From Sphingobacteriaceae bacterium (GTDB lineage Bacteria > Bacteroidota > Bacteroidia > Sphingobacteriales > Sphingobacteriaceae): 64,000 nt of DNA. Below the pieces are notes generated by a model that was given only the letters and a program-made list of their open reading frames with translations, had not been told where the DNA came from and did no database searches. Where the stretch lies: NCBI GenBank assembly GCA_947463785.1, contig CANHRG010000001.1, positions 186,001-250,000 on the forward strand, in the 5' to 3' direction. The position numbers and the translations under genes are program-made. The number at the start of each line of letters is the position of its first letter. Position 1 is the stretch's first letter. Shown piece by piece: positions 44,963-53,720 of this stretch.

Positions 44963-46181
44963 AGCTTAAATTGCTTTTTAAAATGATTCGAAAGGTTGCG
45001 CCCTTACCCACTTCGGATTCTTTGACAAAAACCTGTCCTTTATGGTAATTTTGAATAATTCTACGGGTTAGCGAAAGCCCCAAACCCCAACCTCGTTTTC
45101 GAGTGGTATATCCGGGTTGAAAAACCCGTTCGAATCGACTTCGTGGTATTCCCTTTCCCGAATCGGTAACATCGATGAATACCTGCTCTTTTACGAGGTT
45201 TTCAGTGATGTTAACTTCAATTTCGCCGCTTTCTTCAATGGAGTTCACCGCATTTTTCAATAAATTTTCTAGCACCCAATCAAACAATGGCACATTGAGC
45301 AGCGCTTCAACGCGTTTATCTCCGCTTACCTTAAATCTGATTTTATCGCTGCTTCTGAACTCGAAATAATCTACAAAATCACGAACGACTTTGTAAACCA
45401 CATGACTTTCCAGTACAGGTTTTGATCCAATTTTAGAAAAACGTTCTGCAACAATTTCCAGACGTTTCATGTCGTTCTCCATCTCAAGGAATAACTGATC
45501 ATCTTTGCCCTTGAACCGAGATTTTAGTAGTTCAACCCAAGCCATCATGGATGAGATAGGGGTACCTAATTGATGGGCTGTTTCTTTAGCTAATCCAACC
45601 CAAACCTGGTTTTGCTCTGATTTTCTTGCGGTGTTAAATACAAAATAGGCAAAGAGCAGAAAAATTGCAATCAGCGAAAGCTGTATGTAGGGGAACATTC
45701 GGAGCCTGCTCAACAGTACCGAATCTTTATAATATACCAATTGCTCGTTCTGTTGATCAAAGGAAGAAACCTGAATGCGTATCGGATCATGTTGATCTTT
45801 CATTTCTTGAAGCTGCAATTCGAAATAGGCAGGATCATACATTTTTTTATTTTTCACGCTATTTTCTGCTTCCAGTTTAATATTGGTTTTGGTACTGTCT
45901 AGCCCTTTCCAAAAAATAATTTTCCCTTTGGCATCCGTAACAATAGCCGGCACTTCCAAACTATCACGAACGGAATAAATAAACGTGACAAATTCATCGT
46001 TTACATCGGCAATTTCCAGAATCTTTTTATTACTCATGGCCCAAACCTCGGCCCGTGTACGTTCGGCAATGGAAATGTTTTTAACGAGGTAATTGGTATA
46101 CCATAATGATGCCCCTGCAATCAGAATGGCGAAAGCCAGCAGTAAAAATTTAGATAGACGTTTTTGGGCGTAAACTTTCAT
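44943..46181 (-). CDS. Orphan sensor histidine kinase, possible PorY
   Basis: 412 residues. Two membrane helices (about 11-32 and 163-183) enclose a periplasmic domain of about 130 residues. The H-box is LAKETAHQLGTPISS with H203, and the ATPase domain has an N-box (VLENLLKNAVNSI), DSGKGIPRSRFE and GWGLGLSLTRRII. The AHQLGTPISS H-box and the overall size are those of the kinases annotated as PorY in Bacteroidota. No response regulator adjoins it. porX at 18064 is an orphan regulator in the same window, so I suggest, without proof, that they form the PorX/PorY pair. The gene follows the FAD enzyme by 8 bases. Confidence 0.88.
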   Translation of the reverse strand: MKVYAQKRLSKFLLLAFAILIAGASLWYTNYLVKNISIAERTRAEVWAMSNKKILEIADVNDEFVTFIYSVRDSLEVPAIVTDAKGKIIFWKGLDSTKTNIKLEAENSVKNKKMYDPAYFELQLQEMKDQHDPIRIQVSSFDQQNEQLVYYKDSVLLSRLRMFPYIQLSLIAIFLLFAYFVFNTARKSEQNQVWVGLAKETAHQLGTPISSMMAWVELLKSRFKGKDDQLFLEMENDMKRLEIVAERFSKIGSKPVLESHVVYKVVRDFVDYFEFRSSDKIRFKVSGDKRVEALLNVPLFDWVLENLLKNAVNSIEESGEIEVNITENLVKEQVFIDVTDSGKGIPRSRFERVFQPGYTTRKRGWGLGLSLTRRIIQNYHKGQVFVKESEVGKGATFRIILKSNLSYVPTNS

Positions 46182-46189
46182 TATTCAAC

Positions 46190-47419
46190 TTAATTCAACA
46201 GCTTTCCCTCCAGGTCTATGCGCACACTAAATGGCTTCAGATAGGTATCCATCAGTACGGCTAGTTCGTAGCGGCTAATCGGGCGCTTGGCATCGTAGTC
46301 GTTCTTAAAACCGAATTCTGTTTTCCAGTCTTTTTCGATGACTTTTCTTAGTTCTTCGCCACGTGTGGCGGTATACATCAGCAAATTAATCGTCTCCTCA
46401 ATACTTAATTTGGCTGAGCTATGATCGGCAAACCAAATCTGACTCCGGCTATAAAAAGCTTTCATCAGGCTTTTCAACTCTTCTGTTGATACGTTATTTT
46501 CGGACATCCAGAAGGCCGAATTGTTTTTTTCGGCTATTCCTCGATTCAACAGACCGCTTGCTGCAAGATGTTGGATTTTAATAAAATTGGTATCGCTGGG
46601 GAGTACATCGTTTAGCGGTATTAAAGACGATTTGTAATTCAACAGCTCACCTTGAATCATTCTTACGTTCAGATTTTTGGTATCTGTTTTAAAAAAGGCA
46701 CAGTAGGCAGCGCTTGCACCGGCAGCCTGTCCGGCATGCAGTAATGAACGGATAGACTTTACATCGGGCACAAGAATCACATTATCCACCTTTTCAGCAA
46801 TTAAGGAGCGGATGGGAAGCACCTGGCCAGAATCCAAAGCAGCAACACTGGTCCGGGTTATGGCTTCATTCCAGCCGGCTTTAACTATACCGGATGCAGG
46901 TGCAGTTCCTCCGGATAGGTTTAACAAACTGCGATTTGCACTGGCATCTACCAATACCCGTACGCTTAGTTTTTCACCATTACTCAAGCGAACTTGCCAC
47001 CCATTTCCTGACTTTTTCAGCTCCCGAATAGCGGTATTGGGTAAGATTTCTAAGTTTTTTACTGTATCGCAGATGGCTTTTAATACGGTAGATAATGTGT
47101 CGGCAGCTAAACGAATATTGTCTTTAGTCGCAAAATCTACACCCTGTTTTTCACCGTATTTTTTTACTAATTCGGCCCAAATACCAGTTCTTGTTAGCGC
47201 AGGGTTGGTGTAATTTGTGTTATGGGATGGAAGGCTTAGTCCCCAATTGCTTGCGTCGCTAATAAGCAACGTTTTTACCCCCGATCTGGCCGACTGTAAA
47301 CCAGTAGCAATGGCGCCGGGGCCATTACCCCAAACCAGCACTTCGGGTTTTTGCTTTTGCCCCAAGGCGCTATGCCCCAATAAGAGGAGCAGTACCATAC
47401 AATTGCAGAGTATTCGCAT
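46190..47419 (-). CDS. Exported FAD-dependent oxidoreductase-like protein
   Basis: 409 residues from the ATG at 47419; the codon at 47422 is TTG. A signal peptide (MRILCNCMVLLLLLGHSALG) predicts export. The dinucleotide-binding start is VLVWGNGPGAIATGLQSARSGVKTLLIS, and a second cofactor-contact segment is LVDASANRSLL. It belongs to the FAD_oxidored group often found in Bacteroidota secretomes, some annotated as xanthan-lyase-like. The substrate is unknown. It heads an operon with the orphan histidine kinase and the DinB protein. Confidence 0.8.
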   Translation of the reverse strand: MRILCNCMVLLLLLGHSALGQKQKPEVLVWGNGPGAIATGLQSARSGVKTLLISDASNWGLSLPSHNTNYTNPALTRTGIWAELVKKYGEKQGVDFATKDNIRLAADTLSTVLKAICDTVKNLEILPNTAIRELKKSGNGWQVRLSNGEKLSVRVLVDASANRSLLNLSGGTAPASGIVKAGWNEAITRTSVAALDSGQVLPIRSLIAEKVDNVILVPDVKSIRSLLHAGQAAGASAAYCAFFKTDTKNLNVRMIQGELLNYKSSLIPLNDVLPSDTNFIKIQHLAASGLLNRGIAEKNNSAFWMSENNVSTEELKSLMKAFYSRSQIWFADHSSAKLSIEETINLLMYTATRGEELRKVIEKDWKTEFGFKNDYDAKRPISRYELAVLMDTYLKPFSVRIDLEGKLLN

Positions 47420-47487
47420 CAATTCAAATGTTGTTCGTGAATTTAAGCTTTCTTTCGCTAAATTTATACTTCACCTAAACACACCCC

Positions 47488-49158
47488 ATGAATCTGAAAC
47501 TTAAAAAACAAGTCGGAATCGGGTTAATTGCGCTATTTAGCTTTTTGCTTGGAAGCCTTTGGGCTGGCAAAGCCGATGAAAATGCCATTACCATTTCGGT
47601 CATTCATCAGGCATCCAAAATACTAGGCATGAGTTTTACGGATGGAGAAGCCGATTCGATGATTTTGGAGTTAGACGATCAGCGTAAAAGCATCGCAGAT
47701 TTACAAAAACTGAATCTGGAAAATGCTGTATCTCCGTCTTTAAAGTTTGACCCCATCCCGATAGGGTATCAGTTTCCGGATCAGACTAACGGTTTCAAGC
47801 TGGCTTCGGTTTCACAGGTTAATCTTCCGGCCAACAAAGACGACTTAGCTTTTTATTCCATCAGGCAATTGGCCGAGTTGATTCGTACTCGAAAAATAAG
47901 CTCTCAGGAACTCACACAGTTTTACATCGACAGGCTTAAAAAGTATAATCCTAAACTTCTAAACGTAGTAACATTTACAGAGGATTTGGCCATGAAGCAA
48001 GCCAAGCAGGCAGATGCAGAAATTAAGGCTGGCAAGTATCGCGGTGTGCTACACGGCATTCCGTATGGCGTAAAAGATTTATTGAGTGTGAAAGGCTACA
48101 AAACCACCTGGGGATCGGTTCCTTACCAAAATCAGGTGATTGATAGCGATGCAACGGTCGTTAAACGTTTGGAAGCTGCAGGAGCTGTATTGCTTGCAAA
48201 ATTAAGTCTTGGAGAGTTGGCCATGGGCGACGTTTGGTTTGGTGGAACCACTAAAAATCCTTGGAACATTACTCGGGGCTCTAGCGGTTCATCTGCAGGT
48301 TCTGCTTCTGCGGTTTCTGCCGGATGCTTGCCTTTTGCCATAGGTTCAGAAACACTAGGTTCTATCGTGTCGCCATCTACCGAATGTGGAACTACCGGCC
48401 TTCGCCCAACTTTTGGCCGTATTTCTAAAACTGGGGCAATGGCTTTAAGCTGGAGTATGGACAAACTGGGTCCAATTACCCGTTCTGTGGAGGATTGCGC
48501 CATTGTTTTTCAGGCAATTCAGGGAATTGATGAAAAAGATCGGAGTACCATTGCGGCTCCTTTCAATTACGATGGCAGAAAAACCATGAAAGGCTTAAAA
48601 ATTGGTTATTTAGCTAAAGACTTTAAGAGAAGGTATGCCAACAGAGCCAATGATTCCCTAACCCTGGTTAAGCTTAAAGACTTGGGCGCTGAATTGGTGC
48701 CGATTGAATTACCCGATTTGCCCTATAACGCCATCACTATTGTGCTAAGTGCCGAGTGTGGGGCTGCATTTCAGGAATTGGTGATTAGCGGTAAAGACGA
48801 TTTGATGGTTCGCCAGGGTAAAAATGCCTGGCCAAACACCTTCCGGGCAGCACAGTTTATTCCGGCTGCTGCTTATATCAATGCAAATCGGGCTCGTAGT
48901 ATTCTGATTGAGCAATTGAATCAAAAACTAAAAGGTATAGACCTGTATATCTCTCCGGCATTTGGCCCCAACCTAACGGCTACCAATTTGAGCGGCCATC
49001 CGGCTTTGGTTTTACCAAATGGATTTAATTCGCGTGGATTGCCAACGAGTATTACCTTTATGGGTCAGTTATTTGGTGAAGGGAAATTGTTGCAAGCGGC
49101 TCAAGCTTACCAGCAGGCTACTGATTTTCACCTAAAGAGGCCAAGTATGGCATTTTAA
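47488..49158 (+). CDS. Exported amidase (amidase signature family)
   Basis: 556 residues. A signal-like hydrophobic segment (VGIGLIALFSFLLGSLWAG) precedes a region of 80 residues before the catalytic domain. The Ser-cisSer-Lys triad is intact: the Lys in GVKDLLSVKG, the cis-Ser and nucleophile Ser in GSSGSSAGSASAVSAG and GSETLGSIVSPS. Such enzymes hydrolyse amides, peptide amides or amino-acid amides. The substrate is unknown. Two genes follow closely: an aldehyde dehydrogenase (2-base gap) and a YfiT-like protein (6-base gap). Confidence 0.92.
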   Translation: MNLKLKKQVGIGLIALFSFLLGSLWAGKADENAITISVIHQASKILGMSFTDGEADSMILELDDQRKSIADLQKLNLENAVSPSLKFDPIPIGYQFPDQTNGFKLASVSQVNLPANKDDLAFYSIRQLAELIRTRKISSQELTQFYIDRLKKYNPKLLNVVTFTEDLAMKQAKQADAEIKAGKYRGVLHGIPYGVKDLLSVKGYKTTWGSVPYQNQVIDSDATVVKRLEAAGAVLLAKLSLGELAMGDVWFGGTTKNPWNITRGSSGSSAGSASAVSAGCLPFAIGSETLGSIVSPSTECGTTGLRPTFGRISKTGAMALSWSMDKLGPITRSVEDCAIVFQAIQGIDEKDRSTIAAPFNYDGRKTMKGLKIGYLAKDFKRRYANRANDSLTLVKLKDLGAELVPIELPDLPYNAITIVLSAECGAAFQELVISGKDDLMVRQGKNAWPNTFRAAQFIPAAAYINANRARSILIEQLNQKLKGIDLYISPAFGPNLTATNLSGHPALVLPNGFNSRGLPTSITFMGQLFGEGKLLQAAQAYQQATDFHLKRPSMAF

Positions 49159-49160
49159 TC

Positions 49161-50546
49161 ATGGAACACATCAACGAAGTATTTGCTGCACAACGCAAGC
49201 GTAGTATTCAGCAGCGTTTAAGCTCGGCAGCCGAGCGAAAAGGTAAATTAGAAAAGCTGAAACGAATCATTCAAACCAATGAAGAGCTGATTTTTAAGGC
49301 ATTGGCCGAAGATTTACGCAAGCCAGTTTTTGAGGCAGCACTCACAGAGGTTTACTTTGTGTATGGTGAGATTGATTTTGCGATCAAAAATCTGTCATCC
49401 TGGATGAAACCGAAACGGGTATCGCCAACTTTGGCCAGTGCCCTGACCAGAAATCGAATTTATTACGAACCTAAAGGCGTATCGTTAATTATTTCGCCTT
49501 GGAATTATCCTTTTCAATTACTGATTTCTCCTTTGGTATCTGCCATTGCAGCTGGCAACTGTGCGGTTTTAAAACCTTCAGAATTAAGTCCGGCTACGAG
49601 TAAAGTATTGAGTCGATTGATTAACGAAAACTTTGATCCGGCGGAAATCATTTGTTTGGAAGGGGATGTGACTATTTCACAAGCACTGTTAAAACTACCT
49701 TTTGATCATATTTTTTACACCGGAAGTACCCAGGTTGGCAAAATTGTAATGGAAGCTGCTGCCAAGCACTTGGCCTCGGTAACGCTAGAGCTTGGCGGTA
49801 AATCGCCTGCATTGATTACCGAATCGGCTAATTTGGAACGGACTGCAGAAAAAATTGTGTGGGGTAAATTTCTGAATGCCGGACAAACCTGCATTGCACC
49901 CGATTATGTTTTATTGCCCGAACACCAAGTAAATCAGTTTGTGGATTTGCTTCAGCACTACACTCAAAAATTATATCAACAGGGTGGAAAGTTGAATAAA
50001 TCCGTTTATGGAAAAATCATTAACGAACGGCATTTTAATCGCCTTAAAAATTTAACCGAAAACGCGGTTGCACAGGGAGCCAAAATCGGGTTTGGTGGCG
50101 ATTTCGAATCGTCTGATCTGACCATTAGTCCAACTGTATTAACCAATGTATCTCTAGAATCGGGATTGATGCAGGAGGAGATCTTCGGTCCGATTTTACC
50201 GGTAATTAGCTATACAAATCTGGAAGATGCGATCGCTCTAATCAATGAGCGTGACAAACCATTGGCGCTTTATATTTTTGGCAATGAAAATATAGCTGAG
50301 GAAATTATTAGTCGGACTTCAGCCGGTGGAACCGCCGTCAATGAGGTGCTGATGCACATCAGCAATCCTAATTTGCCATTCGGAGGTATTGGTCCGAGCG
50401 GTACCGGTAGTTGCCACGGTTTCTATGGCTTTAAGGCGTTCTCCCATGAACGCTCTGTGCTTTTCCAAAGCAAAATCGATATGAGCAGCTTGGTTTACCC
50501 ACCATTCAAAACGGGTCTGTTGAAATGGCTTAAGAAACTTTTTTAG
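49161..50546 (+). CDS. NAD(P)-dependent aldehyde dehydrogenase, class 3-like
   Basis: 461 residues, shorter than class 1/2 enzymes and like the class 3 (AldH/YwdH) group. Motifs: GVSLIISPWNYPFQLL, FTGSTQVGKIVMEAA, the general-base ELGGKSPAL and the catalytic Cys in NAGQTCIAPDYVL. The C-terminus FKTGLLKWLKKLF is hydrophobic and basic, consistent with membrane association. It probably oxidises medium- or long-chain aldehydes. The physiological substrate is unknown. Its neighbours in the operon (amidase, YfiT) give no decisive clue. Confidence 0.94.
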   Translation: MEHINEVFAAQRKRSIQQRLSSAAERKGKLEKLKRIIQTNEELIFKALAEDLRKPVFEAALTEVYFVYGEIDFAIKNLSSWMKPKRVSPTLASALTRNRIYYEPKGVSLIISPWNYPFQLLISPLVSAIAAGNCAVLKPSELSPATSKVLSRLINENFDPAEIICLEGDVTISQALLKLPFDHIFYTGSTQVGKIVMEAAAKHLASVTLELGGKSPALITESANLERTAEKIVWGKFLNAGQTCIAPDYVLLPEHQVNQFVDLLQHYTQKLYQQGGKLNKSVYGKIINERHFNRLKNLTENAVAQGAKIGFGGDFESSDLTISPTVLTNVSLESGLMQEEIFGPILPVISYTNLEDAIALINERDKPLALYIFGNENIAEEIISRTSAGGTAVNEVLMHISNPNLPFGGIGPSGTGSCHGFYGFKAFSHERSVLFQSKIDMSSLVYPPFKTGLLKWLKKLF

Positions 50547-50552
50547 ACCAAC

Positions 50553-51092
50553 ATGAACGACCACGACTTAGAAAAATTAAAATATCCCATTGGTAGATTC
50601 CAGCCTTTAGATAGTGTTGATGAAAAGCAAATCGAACAATGGATTTCTGCACTTGCTGATTTTCCTGGTCGCTTGGCCAATTTGGTTGCTAATTTAAATG
50701 ATCAACAATTGAATTTGGTCTATCGTCCGGGAGGGTGGTCAATCCGACAAGTTATTCATCACCTGGCAGATAGTCACATCAATGCCTATGTTCGTGTAAA
50801 GCTAGCTATTACTGAAAATAATCCCCACATCCGACCCTATGATGAAGCTAGTTGGGCCGAATGTGAGGAAGCCAGGTTAGGGGATATTGCGGTTTCTCTG
50901 GCATTGTTAGCTAACCTCCATCAGCGGTGGGCCTTGTTTCTCTCAACGTTAAAGTTTTCTGATTTTGAGCGAATCTACTTTCACCCGGAACACCAAAAAA
51001 CCTTTAATCTGAAATACTTATTGGGCCTCTATGTGTGGCATGGAGAACACCATTTGGCACACATTTCCGGAACGCTAGAGAGGCATCATTGA
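50553..51092 (+). CDS. YfiT/BstA-type metal-dependent transferase (DinB fold)
   Basis: 179 residues. It matches the YfiT pattern: KYPIGRFQP at the start, VYRPGGWSIRQVIHHLADSH, NNPHIRPYDEASWAE and a C-terminal WHGEHHLAHI. Three histidines (from the HHLADSH and HGEHH segments) should bind a divalent metal. YfiT relatives in Bacillus conjugate bacillithiol to electrophiles. A similar detoxifying role is likely, the thiol partner unknown. It ends the amidase operon, and its TGA abuts the stop of the next minus-strand gene. Confidence 0.88.
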   Translation: MNDHDLEKLKYPIGRFQPLDSVDEKQIEQWISALADFPGRLANLVANLNDQQLNLVYRPGGWSIRQVIHHLADSHINAYVRVKLAITENNPHIRPYDEASWAECEEARLGDIAVSLALLANLHQRWALFLSTLKFSDFERIYFHPEHQKTFNLKYLLGLYVWHGEHHLAHISGTLERHH

Positions 51093-51896
51093 TCAAAGTA
51101 CATTGAATAAATTGTACTCTAAACGAACCAAATACATGTTTCTCCCGTTCCGAGACATGTTACTCCACAATTGCAAACGTTGTGCAATGTCAATTCTCAT
51201 CTTGCTGTTGATGATGAATTGAACTGCCGGAACTACCTCCATCAAATGTTGATTTGTGCCAATATTTGATCTGCCCAACAATTCCAGATAAACATTAATG
51301 TTCGTTTGTTTGTAATCTCTGTAAACTTTTGGGTAGGTGAGTAAGCCGCCAGAAAAGGAATAACCAATGCTTTCCTTAGCAAAATTGTTTGGGAATAGAT
51401 TACCGCCCCGGTTATCCAAAGCCCTGTTGTAATTTACCGAACCTGATAGCGCCAGTTTGTGTAGCAACTGCGTAAAAACCACTCCGGCTTGCCACCCGGT
51501 ATTGTTTCCCTCCAGGTTTATTTCTTGAAAAAGGACTGGATTATTGCTGGATGCATATTTGGCATAAAGCGCTCCACGGAAATGCCTGTTGGTACTATCA
51601 ATACTTAAAAAGCGGTATTTAGCATAGGCACTCCAGCCCTCTGCCTTATAGCGGCTTTGGAAAAAATCAGAGAGGTAAGCCGTAGCATGAACCATCAGGT
51701 TTTTATGCAGCCCTAACATTAATTCAGGAATTAACCTGCTTTGGTAATTGTTTTCGAAAGCACCTTCTTGTGTCATTCTCAGACCAATTCCATCTTTGGG
51801 CATGTTGCTTGCTGGCTCGGTAGAAACGTACAATTCCTGTGCAGAACTTGCAAAGCTGAAGGCTAGTGAAGCCAGTAGTACAACTAACTTTTTCAT
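51093..51896 (-). CDS. Outer-membrane beta-barrel-like protein, last gene of a metal module
   Basis: 267 residues with a signal peptide ending ASSA. The mature chain alternates hydrophobic and polar residues with many aromatic strand ends (GWSAYAKYRFL, HFRGALYAKYA, MYLVRLEYNLFNVL), ending in an outer-membrane-type strand. This suggests a 10-12 strand barrel. I do not recognise a named family. It follows the HMA protein gene by 4 bases. I infer an outer-membrane component of the metal module; transport is not shown. Confidence 0.75.
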   Translation of the reverse strand: MKKLVVLLASLAFSFASSAQELYVSTEPASNMPKDGIGLRMTQEGAFENNYQSRLIPELMLGLHKNLMVHATAYLSDFFQSRYKAEGWSAYAKYRFLSIDSTNRHFRGALYAKYASSNNPVLFQEINLEGNNTGWQAGVVFTQLLHKLALSGSVNYNRALDNRGGNLFPNNFAKESIGYSFSGGLLTYPKVYRDYKQTNINVYLELLGRSNIGTNQHLMEVVPAVQFIINSKMRIDIAQRLQLWSNMSRNGRNMYLVRLEYNLFNVL

Positions 51897-51900
51897 TGGT

Positions 51901-52425
51901 CTATAAGGTAACGTGATAGGTTCGGGTTGTGCCCATTACACCGGTTCGGTAACAATCGAATTTGGTTTCGGCCGACCATTTCTTAAAATCTCCGGCAGGG
52001 ATAAAATCTTTATCCAATACGGTTAAGCGGACAGGACCATTCAAGGTTTTATCACCGACGTTCATAAAATGGTATTGACTGTTTCCGTAGGTATAATGGA
52101 AATTATCGCTAACCTTCAATTGGTCGAAATTAAACACTACAACCAATTTACTGACAGAAAATCCTGCATCTTTTACCTTTTTCTTGATTTGATCCAGATT
52201 AACGTTTTTCCCCTTTTTAAAGGAAATCTCGTACACGTTTTTGTTTAAATCGGGTTCTACGGTAGCTACAAAGTCGATGGTTTTCATCGCTTTTTCCGTA
52301 GCCAATTGGCACATGGAGCAGGTTAAACCACTTACCTGAACTTCAGCCTTAATAAATTGTGCGCTACTAACTTGAGCAAACAGAATTAAAGTGACAGCTG
52401 TCACTACAAATTTTAAAGTTTTCAT
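51901..52425 (-). CDS. Exported heavy-metal-associated (HMA) domain protein
   Basis: 174 residues. Signal peptide ending VSSA, then an HMA (CopZ/MerP-like) domain about 25-90 with the metal-binding pair C36 and C39 in SGLTCSMC. The remaining 85 residues (to 174) are an uncharacterised beta-rich domain with a few aromatic residues. HMA domains bind Cu(I), Zn or Hg. The location in the periplasm and the neighbours suggest a carrier that passes metal to or from the barrel protein. It is second in the module after the HYC_CC_PP protein (77-base gap). Confidence 0.88.
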   Translation of the reverse strand: MKTLKFVVTAVTLILFAQVSSAQFIKAEVQVSGLTCSMCQLATEKAMKTIDFVATVEPDLNKNVYEISFKKGKNVNLDQIKKKVKDAGFSVSKLVVVFNFDQLKVSDNFHYTYGNSQYHFMNVGDKTLNGPVRLTVLDKDFIPAGDFKKWSAETKFDCYRTGVMGTTRTYHVTL

Positions 52426-52502
52426 ATTTTTTGATGTTAATGAATAAGACTACACCAGGCTTTCGCCTACTAGATTTACTTCTGGTTTGTAAATTCAGTA
52501 CA

Positions 52503-52889
52503 TCAAATTCTGAAAACGCAGTTTTTTATACGGAGATCTGTGCCTAATGGCGGAGGGTTTGTAGCTAGAAAGGAATTAAATTCTTTGGTAGTTAGCAAGT
52601 GATTTTCAGCACGGAACCTGACGGTTTCGAATAGTTGAAAAGACTTAACAGCGGGAATTTTACTTACACTTACCGAAGCGTAATTGTCCTTAATTTTAAT
52701 GCTGAGCTGTTGATTTTTACAGCAGTTATCTTCAGCGCCTTTGCTTGTTGAACAGCAAGACTTTATTTTTTCGGCATTAACCTGAATTAGAGCCAGCTTT
52801 TTGCCGCAAAAATGCAAGTTCACATTCATACCACTTGCACTTGTTAAATACAAGCCTAGTACTAGGAATATGAACATGCGCTTTATCAT
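52503..52889 (-). CDS. HYC_CC_PP family small exported protein
   Basis: 128 residues with a signal peptide ending SASG. It carries the three marks of the family: HFC (H26-C28) soon after the signal, two CC pairs (45-46 and 56-57) and NPPP (113-115). This is the layout of the HYC_CC_PP proteins, a Bacteroidota group usually next to metal-transport or TonB genes. Role unknown; the cysteines suggest metal or thiol chemistry. It is first in the module, and an exact TAnnTTTG box sits 4 nt before its ATG. Confidence 0.82.
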   Translation of the reverse strand: MIKRMFIFLVLGLYLTSASGMNVNLHFCGKKLALIQVNAEKIKSCCSTSKGAEDNCCKNQQLSIKIKDNYASVSVSKIPAVKSFQLFETVRFRAENHLLTTKEFNSFLATNPPPLGTDLRIKNCVFRI

Positions 52890-52893
52890 AGTG

Positions 52894-52901
52894 CAAATAT
52901 A
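52894..52901 (-). promoter_or_regulatory. Promoter -7 box 4 nt before the HYC_CC_PP gene
   Basis: TATATTTG (minus strand) fits TAnnTTTG; CACT separates it from the ATG at 52889. A TTG lies 22 nt upstream of the box, within the preceding terminator region. Confidence 0.5.
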
Positions 52902-52910
52902 ACAAGAAAT

Positions 52911-52944
52911 AAAAACACCCTGCCAAGCCTATGATTGCAGGGTG
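52911..52944 (-). terminator. Likely intrinsic terminator of the OmpA lipoprotein gene
   Basis: 8-bp stem CACCCTGC / GCAGGGTG with a 13-nt loop, followed on the minus strand by TTTTTATTTC. It begins 12 bases after the ompA-type stop and so separates it from the metal module. Confidence 0.72.
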
Positions 52945-52955
52945 CTTTAGAGTAT

Positions 52956-53639
52956 TTAACCGGCGTTTCTTTTTGCTTCTTCTTTCAGTTGTTCATTTGC
53001 AACAATCACAATTTCGACTCTTCTGTTTTTTGAACGGCCATCTTCGGTCGAGTTATCTGCAATTGGCTCGTTCTCTCCTTTGCCCTGGGTGTTGAGTCGG
53101 CTGCCAGCAACACCTTGATTCATCGCAAAAGTCTTAACAGCCTCAGCACGTCGTTCTGAAAGTTTTGCGTTATAATCATCACTTCCCGTATTATCGGTAT
53201 GACCAATAATTAACACATTGGTTTCAGGATTATCTTTTAGTGATTTAGCCAGATTTTGGATATTACTCATTGCAGCTGCTTTTAAATCTGATTTGTTGAC
53301 ATCGAATAAAATGCCCGAATCAAATTTTACGATAATGCCTTCGCCTTCTCGAATAACCTCTGCACCTGGAATGGTTTGTTTCAACTGTTCTGCTTGGCGG
53401 TCCATTTTACGTCCAATAAAAGCACCTGCCGTTCCGCCAATTGCACCGCCAACAATTGCACCAACGGCTGTATTGCCTGCTTTTTTACCAATCAATGCAC
53501 CAATGGTACCTCCGGCTACTGCACCCACAGCCGCTCCTTTTTGTGTTTTAGTAAGTTTAGAACAATTTTGAAATGAGGTGCAAACGATTACCGCCACTAA
53601 AACTGTACTGATTAATTTCTGCGTTCTTTTAAGTTTCAT
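52956..53639 (-). CDS. Glycine-zipper OmpA-family lipoprotein
   Basis: 227 residues. A hydrophobic start leads to a probable lipid-anchored Cys (SFQNC, C26), an imperfect but plausible lipobox for this phylum. Residues about 35-80 are a double glycine zipper (GAAVGAVAGGTIGALIG and GAIVGGAIGGTAGAFIG), which may insert in a membrane. Residues 105-215 are the OmpA peptidoglycan-binding domain with HTDNTGSDDYNAKLSERRAEAV holding the key Asp and Arg. It ties the outer membrane to the cell wall. A terminator hairpin follows the stop. Confidence 0.93.
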   Translation of the reverse strand: MKLKRTQKLISTVLVAVIVCTSFQNCSKLTKTQKGAAVGAVAGGTIGALIGKKAGNTAVGAIVGGAIGGTAGAFIGRKMDRQAEQLKQTIPGAEVIREGEGIIVKFDSGILFDVNKSDLKAAAMSNIQNLAKSLKDNPETNVLIIGHTDNTGSDDYNAKLSERRAEAVKTFAMNQGVAGSRLNTQGKGENEPIADNSTEDGRSKNRRVEIVIVANEQLKEEAKRNAG

Positions 53640-53720
53640 AAGGATAAAATTTAATGCTTTCTTTATGTCAAATTATATGCCAAAGCCCTAAATCAGGAAG
53701 CTTTTACCGATATTAAACGC

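Noticed and set aside
53218-53571. Plus-strand 117-codon frame over the OmpA lipoprotein
   Set aside because: Its Ala/Pro/Thr-rich text is the reverse of the glycine zipper coding region.
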